A stretch of DNA of 38,595 bases, from the NCBI GenBank assembly GCA_029255525.1, contig JANLJK010000291.1, positions 1 through 38,595 of the forward strand, in the 5' to 3' direction. This DNA is from Pseudolabrys sp. (GTDB lineage: Bacteria; Pseudomonadota; Alphaproteobacteria; Rhizobiales; Xanthobacteraceae). The stretch's first letter is position 1; each line of letters begins with the position of its first letter. A program made the position numbers and the translations under genes. A model generated the notes under the pieces. The model saw nothing but the letters and a program-made list of their open reading frames with translations, was not told the DNA's origin and made no database searches. Positions 31,811 through 38,595 of the stretch are shown piece by piece.

Positions 31811-32752
31811 ATGAGCGTCCAACTGATCTGCGCCTCGCACAGCCCCTTGATGCTGACCGATGTCGAAGAAACCGAGAACGGCGTGCACGCTCAATTCTTC
31901 CGCGAGCTCGATCAGTGCGCCGCGGCGCTGCATGCCTTCAAGCCCGATCTCGTCGTCGTCTTCGGTCCCGACCACTTCAATGGCTTCTTTTACGAACTGA
32001 TGCCGATGTTCTGCATCGGCACCGCCGCGCAGGGCACCAAGGACTGGCATCTGGAAAGCGGCCCCTTGAAGGTCCCGCGCGAACTGGCGCTGAACTGCGT
32101 GCGTTCTCTGCATGCGAAGGATATCGACGTCGCGCTGTCGCACGAGATGAAGGTTGACCACGGCATCACCATTCCGCTTTACAAGCTCACCGGCGCGCTG
32201 GCGCGCTATCCGGTGCTGCCGATCTTCATCAACTGCGCCGCCGATCCACGCCCTTCATTCAAACGCGTGCGCACTTTCGGCAAGGCGATCGGCGAATTCC
32301 TCGCCGACAAGAACCTCCGCATCGCCGTCATCGGCTCGGGTGGCTTGTCGCACGATCCGCCAACACCGCGCCTCGAAATGAGCCCGCCGGACGTGGCCAA
32401 ACGTTTGATCCAGCGCGCGACACCCAGCCAGGAAGAGCTCGACGCCCGCGAGAGCCGCGTCATCCGCGCCGCCTGCGATCTCGTCATCGGCAAGGGGCCA
32501 TGCCTGCCGCCGAGCGAGCAATGGGATCGCGATTTCCTGCAAAACTTCGTCACCGACAAACTCGAAGCCTTCGACACGATGACGGATGAGGACATCGACC
32601 GCATCGCCGGCTTCGGCGCGCATGAGGTGCGCACCTGGGTGGCCGCCGCCTCCGCCGCCAAGGCGATGGGTAAGCTAGAGACCGAGCTGAAATATTATCA
32701 CCTCGTGCCGGAATGGATCACCGGCATGGGGATTGTGACGGGAAGGGCATAG
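31811..32752 (+). CDS. LigB-type extradiol ring-cleavage dioxygenase (MhpB-like)
   Basis: This 313-residue enzyme should open a catechol-type ring next to the hydroxyls using Fe(II). It has the class III LigB fold with ICASHSPLM (His10), VVVFGPDHFNGFF (His55), KVDHGITIPLYKL (His117) and GSGGLSHDPPTPR (about 178-190), matching the iron and acid-base positions of 3-(2,3-dihydroxyphenyl)propionate 1,2-dioxygenase. A strong GAGGAGGAG lies before the ATG. It follows the decarboxylase by 32 bases and precedes the hydrolase, giving the order of a meta-cleavage pathway. Confidence 0.9.
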   Translation: MSVQLICASHSPLMLTDVEETENGVHAQFFRELDQCAAALHAFKPDLVVVFGPDHFNGFFYELMPMFCIGTAAQGTKDWHLESGPLKVPRELALNCVRSLHAKDIDVALSHEMKVDHGITIPLYKLTGALARYPVLPIFINCAADPRPSFKRVRTFGKAIGEFLADKNLRIAVIGSGGLSHDPPTPRLEMSPPDVAKRLIQRATPSQEELDARESRVIRAACDLVIGKGPCLPPSEQWDRDFLQNFVTDKLEAFDTMTDEDIDRIAGFGAHEVRTWVAAASAAKAMGKLETELKYYHLVPEWITGMGIVTGRA

Positions 32753-32765
32753 GCGTCGCACCAGC

Positions 32766-32835
32766 CGCTCGCCCCCGCGAAAGCGGGGACCCAGCTCTTG
32801 TTGCCCCTGGATTCCCGCTTACGCGGGAATGAGCG
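32766..32835. repeat. Palindromic intergenic repeat between dioxygenase and hydrolase genes
   Basis: Two small hairpins: CCCCCGCGAAAGCGGGGAC and ATTCCCGCTTACGCGGGAAT, with flanking CGCTC/GAGCG that could pair the ends. It splits two genes of the same pathway and may alter their relative expression. Confidence 0.75.
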
Positions 32836-32889
32836 GAGAACCTGGCCAATCCACCACGCCGTCTCGGCCCCCATTACGCGGAACAGGAA

Positions 32890-33738
32890 ATGTCCATCAC
32901 CGAGTGCACCACCGGCCGCGTCCGCTCCGGCGACGTCGAGATCTTCTACCGAAAGTTCGGCAAGCCCGGCGGCGCGCCGGTGCTGATCGTGCACGGGCTG
33001 TCGTATTTCTCCTACGATTGGATCGAAGCCGGCACGTTGATGGCGCGGAATCGCGAAGTGGTAGCGATCGACATGCGCGGCTTCGGCGATTCCTCGTGGA
33101 GCCCGACGCGGGACTACAAGCTGGAGACGCTGAGCAACGACGTCATCGCGGTGATGGACGCGCTCGCATGGGACAAGGCTGTGCTCATGGGCCATTCCTT
33201 CGGCGGCCGCGTCTGCCTCGCCACCGCCGGCTGGAAGCCGGAGCGCGCGGCAGGCTTGATCCTGGCCGACTTCGCGCCCGACATCGCTGCACCCGGTCGC
33301 AAATACACCGCGCAGCGCATCGGCGGCCAACCGGATGTATTCGCCTCGGTCGAGGACGCGATGATCTACGATCACGAGGACCCGAGCAACGCCAAAAGGC
33401 GCGCGCGCTGGGACGCCTTCCTCAAGCGGACCGACAAGGGTTATGCGCTCAAGCGCGACCTGCACTATCGCGACAACTTCAAGCGCGCATTGGAGACGGG
33501 TCAATCGGCGCCGGTGCCGGCTTTCTTCTGGCCAATGCTGAGCGAGATGAAAGCCCCGACCTTGGTCATCCGGGGCAGCGAGTCCAACATGTTCGACCCG
33601 GCGACGCTCGATAAGGTGCGCAAGCTCAACCCGCGCGCCACGGCGATCGAGCTGAAAGGCAGCCACGATCTTGCCGGCGATAATCCGCAAGAATTGGCTA
33701 GGGCTGTAACTGATTTTCTGGCGACGAGCCGACTTTGA
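32890..33738 (+). CDS. Alpha/beta hydrolase, probable meta-cleavage product hydrolase
   Basis: The 282-residue protein has the alpha/beta hydrolase core: oxyanion HG at 35-36 (VLIVHGLSYFSYDW), nucleophile Ser103 in GHSFGG, and His259 in KGSHDLAGD, with an acid residue expected near PTLVIRGSESNMFD. Its position after an extradiol dioxygenase gene suggests C-C bond hydrolysis of the ring-fission product, as MhpC or BphD do. Other ester or lactone substrates cannot be excluded. Confidence 0.88.
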   Translation: MSITECTTGRVRSGDVEIFYRKFGKPGGAPVLIVHGLSYFSYDWIEAGTLMARNREVVAIDMRGFGDSSWSPTRDYKLETLSNDVIAVMDALAWDKAVLMGHSFGGRVCLATAGWKPERAAGLILADFAPDIAAPGRKYTAQRIGGQPDVFASVEDAMIYDHEDPSNAKRRARWDAFLKRTDKGYALKRDLHYRDNFKRALETGQSAPVPAFFWPMLSEMKAPTLVIRGSESNMFDPATLDKVRKLNPRATAIELKGSHDLAGDNPQELARAVTDFLATSRL

Positions 33739-33741
33739 AAT

Positions 33742-33831
33742 CGTCATGCCCGGCCTTGTGCCGGGCATCCACGACTTGCCGAGCTTCCGGTCGAGAAGAC
33801 GTGGATGGCCGGGACAAGCCCGGCCATGACG
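33742..33831. repeat. Palindromic intergenic repeat (TCATGCCCGGCC family) between convergent genes
   Basis: CGTCATGCCCGGCCTTGTG at the left pairs with GGACAAGCCCGGCCATGACG at the right, and inner CATCCACG pairs with CGTGGATG. It ends 5 bases before the stop of the convergent Pat-like gene and could serve as a shared terminator. Confidence 0.85.
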
Positions 33832-33836
33832 GTGTG

Positions 33837-36512
33837 TTACTTCAGCACCTTCGTCGCCCGTGCGGTCGTTGCGTCAGCCGCATCGGCGACAATGTCGAAA
33901 CCCAACTCGATGGCGATCGTATTGAGCCGCGCCAGCTTGGCCGGATAAACCAGCACCGCGCGATGCACCCCTTGCGCCGCGATAGCGGCAAGCTGTGCCT
34001 GTAGGAGCTGCCTGGCCAAGCCCTTGTCGCGCAGGTCGGCGCGGATGATGACAGCCGCTTCCGCTTCGTCGAAATCGGGATCGGCGGTGGAACGCGCCAA
34101 GCCGGCAATGCGATCGCCCTCCCAGGCCAGCATGGTCATCTCGCGGTCGTAGTCGATCTGGCTCAGGCGCGCCGCGGTTTCGTGACTGCGCTCGCGCAGC
34201 AGCGCGAAGGCTGAGTGCCACAGATCCTGGACGTCGACCTGCTCGGCGAAGCGGCGCAACGCCGGCTCGTCCTCCGGCTTGATCGGCCGCAAGGCATAGC
34301 TTGCGCCATCCGGTGTCTTGATCTCGCTTTCGAGGCTTTGCGGATAGGGCCGAATGGCGAGGCGCGCCTGCGCCGGCCCGCTTGCCGCGCGCACGCGGAT
34401 GCGGCCGTCAACGCCGACGACGCCCCGCGCATCGCAGAGCAGCGGATTGATGTCGATCTCGGAGATCTCGGCATGATCGGCGACGATGCGGCTGAGCTGG
34501 ACCAGCACATTGACGACGCCGTCGATGTCCGCCGGCGGGCGGTCGCGGAAGCCTTTCAAGAGCGCGGCGATGCGTGTGCGCTCGATCTGTGCCCGTGCCA
34601 GCGCGGTGTTGAGCGGCGGCAGTTCCAGCGACTTGTCGCGCAGGATCTCGACCGCGGTACCGCCATGGCCGAACAGGATGACCGGACCGAAGGTGACGTC
34701 GGTGGACACACCTGTGATCAGTTCATAGGCGCCGGGCCGCTGCACCATCTCCTGCACGATGAAGCCTTCGAGCTTCGCCTTCGGCTTGGCGCGCGCGACG
34801 CGTTCGTTCATGGCGCGCGCCGCGGCCTCGACCTCAGCGGGCGTGGCAAGGTTGAGCGCGACACCCCCGACATCCGATTTGTGCGTGATGTCGCGCGAAC
34901 GGATCTTCAGCGCCACCGGCCCCTTGATCTCAGCCGCCAATTTGGCCGCGGCAGCGGGATCGACGACGGCCTCGGTGCGCGCGAACGGCACGCCGTAGCA
35001 GGCAAAGAAGCTCGCGACCTCGGCAGGATCAAGCCATTCGCGGCCGTCGTCGAGCGCTTGCTTAACCAAGGCGCGCGCCCGTTCGGTGTCGGCCGGTGTG
35101 CTTGGCGTCACCGAGGATGGCGTTTCCAGCAGCAACTCCTGACTCTGCCGATAGCGCACGAGATACATGAACGCGCGCACCGCGCGTTCCGGCGTCTCGA
35201 AGTCCGGCACATTAGCCGCGACCAGCCGCGCGCGGCCGTCCTGAACGCTGGCATGGCCCATCCAGCAGGCGAACACATTCTTCTTCGGCATGCCCGGCTT
35301 CTGCAGCACGTCGATCAGGCCTTTGGCGGCATCGCCGGACGACCCGATCGATGTCGGACAATAAGAGACCAGCAGCCCGTCACTGTCCGGGTCCTGCAGC
35401 ATCACCTCGACGGCGTGGGAATAACGCGCGGCATCGGCGTCGCCGATGATGTCGATCGGATTGGCGTGGCTCCAGGTCGACGGCAGCACGGCGTTGAGCT
35501 TGGCGAGCGTATCAGCACCCAAGGTTGCGAGCTTGCCACCTTCTTCGATCAAGCGATCGGTGGCGAGTACACCGGCGCCGCCGCCATTAGTGACAATGGC
35601 GAGCCGGTTGCCCTGTTGCGGCGACATGGTTGCAAGCGTCGCGGCCGCGTCGAACAGTTCCTCGACTTCGTTCACCCGTAGCATGCCGGCGCGCCGGAAA
35701 GCGGCGTCGTAGACGACATCGGCGCCCGCCAAAGCACCGGTGTGCGAGGTCGCGGCGCGTGCGCCTTCCTCGGCGCGGCCGCTTTTGACCACGATCACCG
35801 GCTTGACGCGCGCCGCGCGCCGCGCCGCCGACATGAACTTGCGCGCATGGGTGACGGCTTCGGCATAAATGAGGATCGCCTGGGTGGCGTCGTCGAGCGC
35901 GAAGTAATCAAGCAAATCGCCGAAATCGACGTCGCTCATGTCGCCCATCGACACGATGGCGGAGAAGCCGATGCGCCGCGGCAATGCCCAATCGAGCACC
36001 GTGGTCGCCATGGCGCCAGACTGGGTGAGGAAAGCGATGTTGCCGGGCAGCAGCGCGGCGGGCGCGAAGGTTGCGTTCAAGCCGATGCCCGGCACGGCGA
36101 TGCCGAGGCAATTGGGACCGACGACGCGCAGCAAATGCGGTCGCGCGGCGGCCAGCAATTGCGCGGCGCGCTCGCGACCGACCTTGGCCTCGCCCTCGGC
36201 GAAGCCGGAGGTGAGGATGACCGCGGCACGCGTACCGCGCGCACCCAACTCGCTGATCAAAGCCGGCACCGTGTCCGGCGGCGTCGCGATGACGGCGAGG
36301 TCGGGCGTCATCGGCAGGCTGGCGACATCCTTATAGGCCATGATGCCGTGCACGGCGGCGGCGCGCGGATTGACCGGCAGGATCGGTCCGGAGAAGCCGG
36401 CCTGCAGCAGATTGCCCATCAGCGACGAGCCGACGGAGCGCGGTTTATCGGAGGCGCCGATCACAGCCACCGAGCCGGGCTTGAACATCTTATCGAGATT
36501 GCGGATCGACAT
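33837..36512 (-). CDS. Pat-like protein: NDP-forming acyl-CoA synthetase fused to a GNAT acetyltransferase
   Basis: This 891-residue protein has, in order: a CoA-binding Rossmann domain (about 8-140), a succinyl-CoA-ligase-like domain with His257 in SHTGALAGAD, an ATP-grasp domain (about 480-700; VALKIRSRDITHKSDVGGV), and a GNAT domain (about 720-890; YALRPIKPEDEPALRRFAEQ). The layout is that of the bacterial protein lysine acetyltransferase Pat, known in Rhodopseudomonas palustris to acetylate and inactivate acyl-CoA synthetases. Keeping the phospho-histidine motif leaves open that it also makes acyl-CoA. It could control aromatic acid activation, but regulation cannot be read from sequence. 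Confidence 0.9.
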   Translation of the reverse strand: MSIRNLDKMFKPGSVAVIGASDKPRSVGSSLMGNLLQAGFSGPILPVNPRAAAVHGIMAYKDVASLPMTPDLAVIATPPDTVPALISELGARGTRAAVILTSGFAEGEAKVGRERAAQLLAAARPHLLRVVGPNCLGIAVPGIGLNATFAPAALLPGNIAFLTQSGAMATTVLDWALPRRIGFSAIVSMGDMSDVDFGDLLDYFALDDATQAILIYAEAVTHARKFMSAARRAARVKPVIVVKSGRAEEGARAATSHTGALAGADVVYDAAFRRAGMLRVNEVEELFDAAATLATMSPQQGNRLAIVTNGGGAGVLATDRLIEEGGKLATLGADTLAKLNAVLPSTWSHANPIDIIGDADAARYSHAVEVMLQDPDSDGLLVSYCPTSIGSSGDAAKGLIDVLQKPGMPKKNVFACWMGHASVQDGRARLVAANVPDFETPERAVRAFMYLVRYRQSQELLLETPSSVTPSTPADTERARALVKQALDDGREWLDPAEVASFFACYGVPFARTEAVVDPAAAAKLAAEIKGPVALKIRSRDITHKSDVGGVALNLATPAEVEAAARAMNERVARAKPKAKLEGFIVQEMVQRPGAYELITGVSTDVTFGPVILFGHGGTAVEILRDKSLELPPLNTALARAQIERTRIAALLKGFRDRPPADIDGVVNVLVQLSRIVADHAEISEIDINPLLCDARGVVGVDGRIRVRAASGPAQARLAIRPYPQSLESEIKTPDGASYALRPIKPEDEPALRRFAEQVDVQDLWHSAFALLRERSHETAARLSQIDYDREMTMLAWEGDRIAGLARSTADPDFDEAEAAVIIRADLRDKGLARQLLQAQLAAIAAQGVHRAVLVYPAKLARLNTIAIELGFDIVADAADATTARATKVLK

Positions 36513-36584
36513 GAGGAGTGCCTGCGGACAGTCGGGTGAAGTTCGTCACCCGCTTATCATGCGCGTGTGACCCTCAAAATGCGA

Positions 36585-36610
36585 ATGCCCGAACCGCGGG
36601 GTCCGGGCAT
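36585..36610 (-). terminator. Hairpin terminator after the glycine-zipper lipoprotein gene
   Basis: On the minus strand ATGCCCG (36610-36604) pairs with CGGGCAT (36591-36585), followed by TCGCATTTTGAG. It lies 23 bases after the lipoprotein stop codon, consistent with intrinsic termination. Confidence 0.6.
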
Positions 36611-36632
36611 CCAAAAGTTCTATGTGCTCAGT

Positions 36633-36899
36633 TCAGCGGCAGGAGACATAACGCTTCTTGCCGGAGCGTGTGTAGTAGTAGCAGCGACCCGGACGCGTGG
36701 CGTCGGCAATGATCGCGCCAGCCGCCGCGCCGATGACGCCACCGGCGACCGCGCCGCCGACCGAATTGCTGGCCAGACCGCCGATCAGTGCACCGGCGCC
36801 GCCGCCGATCAAGGCGCCGCCAGCGACACGGTCCTGCCGCGCCGTCTCACAGCCCGCCAAGGTCAACGCCATCGCGGCCACGATCAAAACTTTCTTCAT
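36633..36899 (-). CDS. Glycine-zipper lipoprotein
   Basis: The 88-residue protein has a lipoprotein signal peptide with lipobox LAGC (Cys17) and then a glycine-zipper stretch of repeated G-A-x-x-G-G units (about 26-66) like those in SlyB or OmpA-linked outer-membrane proteins. The tail is basic and tyrosine-rich with two cysteines (CYYYTRSGKKRYVSC). It is probably attached to the outer membrane. No partner is evident in the window. Confidence 0.88.
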   Translation of the reverse strand: MKKVLIVAAMALTLAGCETARQDRVAGGALIGGGAGALIGGLASNSVGGAVAGGVIGAAAGAIIADATRPGRCYYYTRSGKKRYVSCR

Positions 36900-37044
36900 C
36901 CGATACCTCCATCTGTGTCTTCGAAGATCAGAATGGAACTTCCCGATCTCCTATTCAAACCAATGCCGCCGCTAACGGCCGACAAGGTTTCCGGGGCGTT
37001 AGCGCAATACGTAGCTTGTAGCTCTACGCGTGTCGTTGATTCGC

Positions 37045-37614
37045 TCACACTTTCATAGCGTGCTTGCCCATCGGCTTGACGGTGCTCGCTTGCGGCCCTT
37101 TGTCACCCAGCGCTTCGGCGAAAGTCACGCGCGCGCCCACGGATAGCCCCTCGAAGCCGTCATTGAGGACGCTGTTGCGGTGGAAATAGATCTCGCGGCC
37201 GTCATTGGTTTCGAGGAAACCGAACTCGCCCGAGGGATCGAGTTGCGCAACCGTGGCGATCGGCGGCGCTTCGTGCACCTTCACGTCGCCGCGCTGGCGG
37301 TGAACCTTGTCCTGCAACTGCCGGCGCGCGCGCTTGAACGCATCATTGAGCGCGAAAGCGAGATCGGCGTGGCGCTCGTCGGCCTGCGCCGTGCGCGCCA
37401 CATTGACCTCGCGTCCTTCCGGCAGCGACAGCCGGATGTTGATCTCGTACAGACCGCCGGTGCGATGATGCCCGCCGGGGGCCTTCAGCACCACCCGCCC
37501 CGCCGTCACCCGGCCGAAACGTTCCTCGAGCTGTTCCAGGTGATTCATGACCGAGGTTCGGGTTTCGGGCTTGGCCTCCATCCCCTGAAAATCGATCTGG
37601 ACCGGCGTCTGCAT
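37045..37614 (-). CDS. HPF/RaiA ribosome-hibernation factor fused to a cold-shock domain
   Basis: Residues about 3-105 match the HPF/RaiA fold that binds the 30S decoding site in stationary or stressed cells (PVQIDFQGMEAKPETRTSVM, EINIRLSLPEGREVNVARTA, then ALNDAFKRARRQLQD). Residues about 118-187 form a cold-shock domain with RNP1-like GEFGFLET and RNP2-like IYFHRNSV, which binds single-stranded nucleic acid. The 189-residue protein is cytoplasmic. GGAGAAAAT precedes the ATG. An FNR/FixK-type box lies 57 bases upstream at 37671-37684, suggesting induction by low oxygen. Confidence 0.92.
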   Translation of the reverse strand: MQTPVQIDFQGMEAKPETRTSVMNHLEQLEERFGRVTAGRVVLKAPGGHHRTGGLYEINIRLSLPEGREVNVARTAQADERHADLAFALNDAFKRARRQLQDKVHRQRGDVKVHEAPPIATVAQLDPSGEFGFLETNDGREIYFHRNSVLNDGFEGLSVGARVTFAEALGDKGPQASTVKPMGKHAMKV

Positions 37615-37670
37615 GATTTTCTCCGTTCGTGCGAATGATTAAACGGTCGCGCGATGGGCCGTCCGGAACA

Positions 37671-37684
37671 TTGATTTGCCTCAA
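37671..37684. promoter_or_regulatory. FNR/FixK-type box upstream of the HPF-CSD gene
   Basis: TTGA-N6-TCAA at 37671-37684 matches the FNR/FixK2 consensus TTG(A/C)-N6-(T/G)CAA. It is 57 bases upstream of the HPF-CSD start. A TTTAAT sequence at 37643-37638 on the minus strand could be its -10 element, giving roughly the activator spacing. The plus-strand gene starts 109 bases away and lacks an obvious matching -10. Confidence 0.6.
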
Positions 37685-37792
37685 CTTCGCCCGCGGCGCA
37701 GGCTTGATGGTCGGCCGTCGCTTGAAGACGCGTTTTGGGGCTCATTGACATAGCGCAACGTTTAAGGACCGTGATAAGCGCCATTATTAATA

Positions 37793-38595
37793 ATGATGTA
37801 TGAACCACCCAACCGGCACCTGTCGCAGCTGGCCTTTCTGTGGCCGGCGCTTGCCGCGGCTTCGGCGAGCGAGTTCGCTACCGCCATGGCGAAGCAGTGG
37901 ATGGGCCTCACGGCGGCGCCCGAAGAGAAATTCACCGTGACTTGGGCGACGCCGAACACCATCGCGCTGGAACTTCAGGCTGTCCGCTTGCGCGACTTCA
38001 GCACCGCAGCGAATGGTTTTCCTACTTTGCTCTGCACACCTTTCGCGCTGCATACATCCACTGTTGCTGACTTTGCACCCAGCCACAGCCTCGTAGCCGC
38101 CTTACAAGCGTCCGGGTTGCAACGGCTGTTCGCCGCGGATTGGCGCTCGGCTACACCCGAGATGCGCTTTCTCAGCATCGACGATTATCTCGCGACACTC
38201 AATGTCTTGGTGGACGAGGTCGGCGGCAGCGTCGATCTCATCGGCCTCTGCCAGGGTGGTTGGCTGGCGCTGCTCTATGCCTCCCGCTTTCCCGGTAAAG
38301 CCCGCAAGCTGGTGATCGCCGGCGCCCCCATCGACATCGCCGCCGCGCCCTCGACCCTATCGACCATCGTCGACACCAATCCGCTCGCGGTTTTCGAAGA
38401 GTTGGTCAAGTTCGGCGGCGGACGCGTGCTCGGCCAGAAGGTGCTGCAGTTCTGGAACCCGGCGGCGTTGCCGGACACTGACATCCATCGATTACTGCAA
38501 ACACCTCTCGCGCCGGATAGTACAGCCTTCGTAGCATTGGCGGCGGCATATCGGCACTGGTACGACGCGACCGTCGACCTGCCCGGCACTTATTA
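37793..38595 (+). CDS. PHA-synthase-like alpha/beta hydrolase, cut by window end
   Basis: The frame from tandem ATGs at 37793 and 37796 stays open for 267 codons to the window edge. An in-frame stop at 37775 sets the start region. GLCQGG at 151-156 places Cys153 in the lipase-box-like position used by polyhydroxyalkanoate synthases (G-x-C-x-G-G), followed by ALLYASRFPGKARKLVIAGAPID. The N-terminal 130 residues resemble the PhaC cap region only loosely. It may polymerise or hydrolyse hydroxyacyl compounds; the catalytic Asp and His would lie beyond the window. Confidence 0.8.
   Translation, partial: MMYEPPNRHLSQLAFLWPALAAASASEFATAMAKQWMGLTAAPEEKFTVTWATPNTIALELQAVRLRDFSTAANGFPTLLCTPFALHTSTVADFAPSHSLVAALQASGLQRLFAADWRSATPEMRFLSIDDYLATLNVLVDEVGGSVDLIGLCQGGWLALLYASRFPGKARKLVIAGAPIDIAAAPSTLSTIVDTNPLAVFEELVKFGGGRVLGQKVLQFWNPAALPDTDIHRLLQTPLAPDSTAFVALAAAYRHWYDATVDLPGTY

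Noticed and set aside
34215..35681. A 488-codon + strand open frame
   Set aside because: It is antisense to the Pat-like gene, with antisense-type composition and no domain.
37671..37684. FNR/FixK box as the activator of the PHA-synthase-like gene
   Set aside because: The distance to the + strand start is large and no matching -10 element is visible at the right spacing; the minus-strand gene fits better.

Overview
The window looks like chromosomal DNA from an alphaproteobacterium of the order Hyphomicrobiales (Rhizobiales), probably near the Bradyrhizobium/Rhodopseudomonas/Xanthobacteraceae group. The grounds are high G+C, a periplasmic FDH3-type formate dehydrogenase locus with DUF3305/DUF3306 partners, a small membrane protein typical of that group, a hairpin repeat familiar from rhizobial intergenic DNA, and many palindromic repeats beginning with CCTGAGG or TCATTCCCGG. 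The genus is inferred from recall; no search was run.

Region 1 (1-656): the N-terminal part of a tyrosine-recombinase integrase beside a tRNA-Ser(GGA) gene. This is the edge of an integrated element that extends leftward out of the window.

Region 2 (728-6845, + strand): oxyanion uptake and cofactor supply. It holds a tungstate ABC transporter (tupB, tupC, tupA), a second ModA-like binding protein, a mono-Mop molbindin, a small periplasmic protein of unknown role, the sulfurtransferase fdhD, mobA and a 43-residue membrane peptide.

Region 3 (7030-18525, - strand): a probable long operon. Read in transcription order it is a biotin/lipoate-ligase-like protein, DUF6505, DUF6352, DUF3305, DUF3306, a helix-turn-helix/TorD fusion chaperone, a 66-residue Tat-signal protein, formate dehydrogenase alpha, beta and gamma, mobB and moeA. 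Several genes overlap by ATGA. A 674-residue polyferredoxin (18623-20647, +) is divergent from it. Together these would take up tungstate or molybdate, build the bis-MGD cofactor, sulfurate it, assemble the Tat-exported enzyme, and pass formate electrons through Fe-S clusters and cytochrome b to quinone. The DUF module, the degenerate ligase and the polyferredoxin have no role I can name and are the best candidates for an undescribed accessory system.

Region 4 (20669-26568): a membrane-anchored unknown protein, a seven-bladed WD40/cytochrome c fusion, two more MoeA-like proteins (one fused to a periplasmic-binding-protein-like domain) and a TusA-type sulfur carrier. The window therefore carries three MoeA paralogues.

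Region 5 (26576-33738): a catabolic cluster around a GntR/HutC regulator. On one side are an orphan CoxL-type molybdenum hydroxylase large subunit and a nitroreductase. On the other are a 4,5-dihydroxyphthalate-decarboxylase-like protein, a LigB-type extradiol dioxygenase and an alpha/beta hydrolase. The order suggests ring hydroxylation, decarboxylation, meta-cleavage and hydrolysis of a carboxylated aromatic or heteroaromatic compound. A near-perfect palindrome in the divergent promoter is a likely operator.

Region 6 (33837-38595): a Pat-like acyl-CoA synthetase/GNAT fusion, a glycine-zipper lipoprotein, an HPF/cold-shock fusion with an FNR/FixK-type box upstream, and the start of a PHA-synthase-like hydrolase cut by the window end. 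No intergenic stretch exceeds 300 bases without a gene; most of the longer gaps are filled by palindromic repeats.
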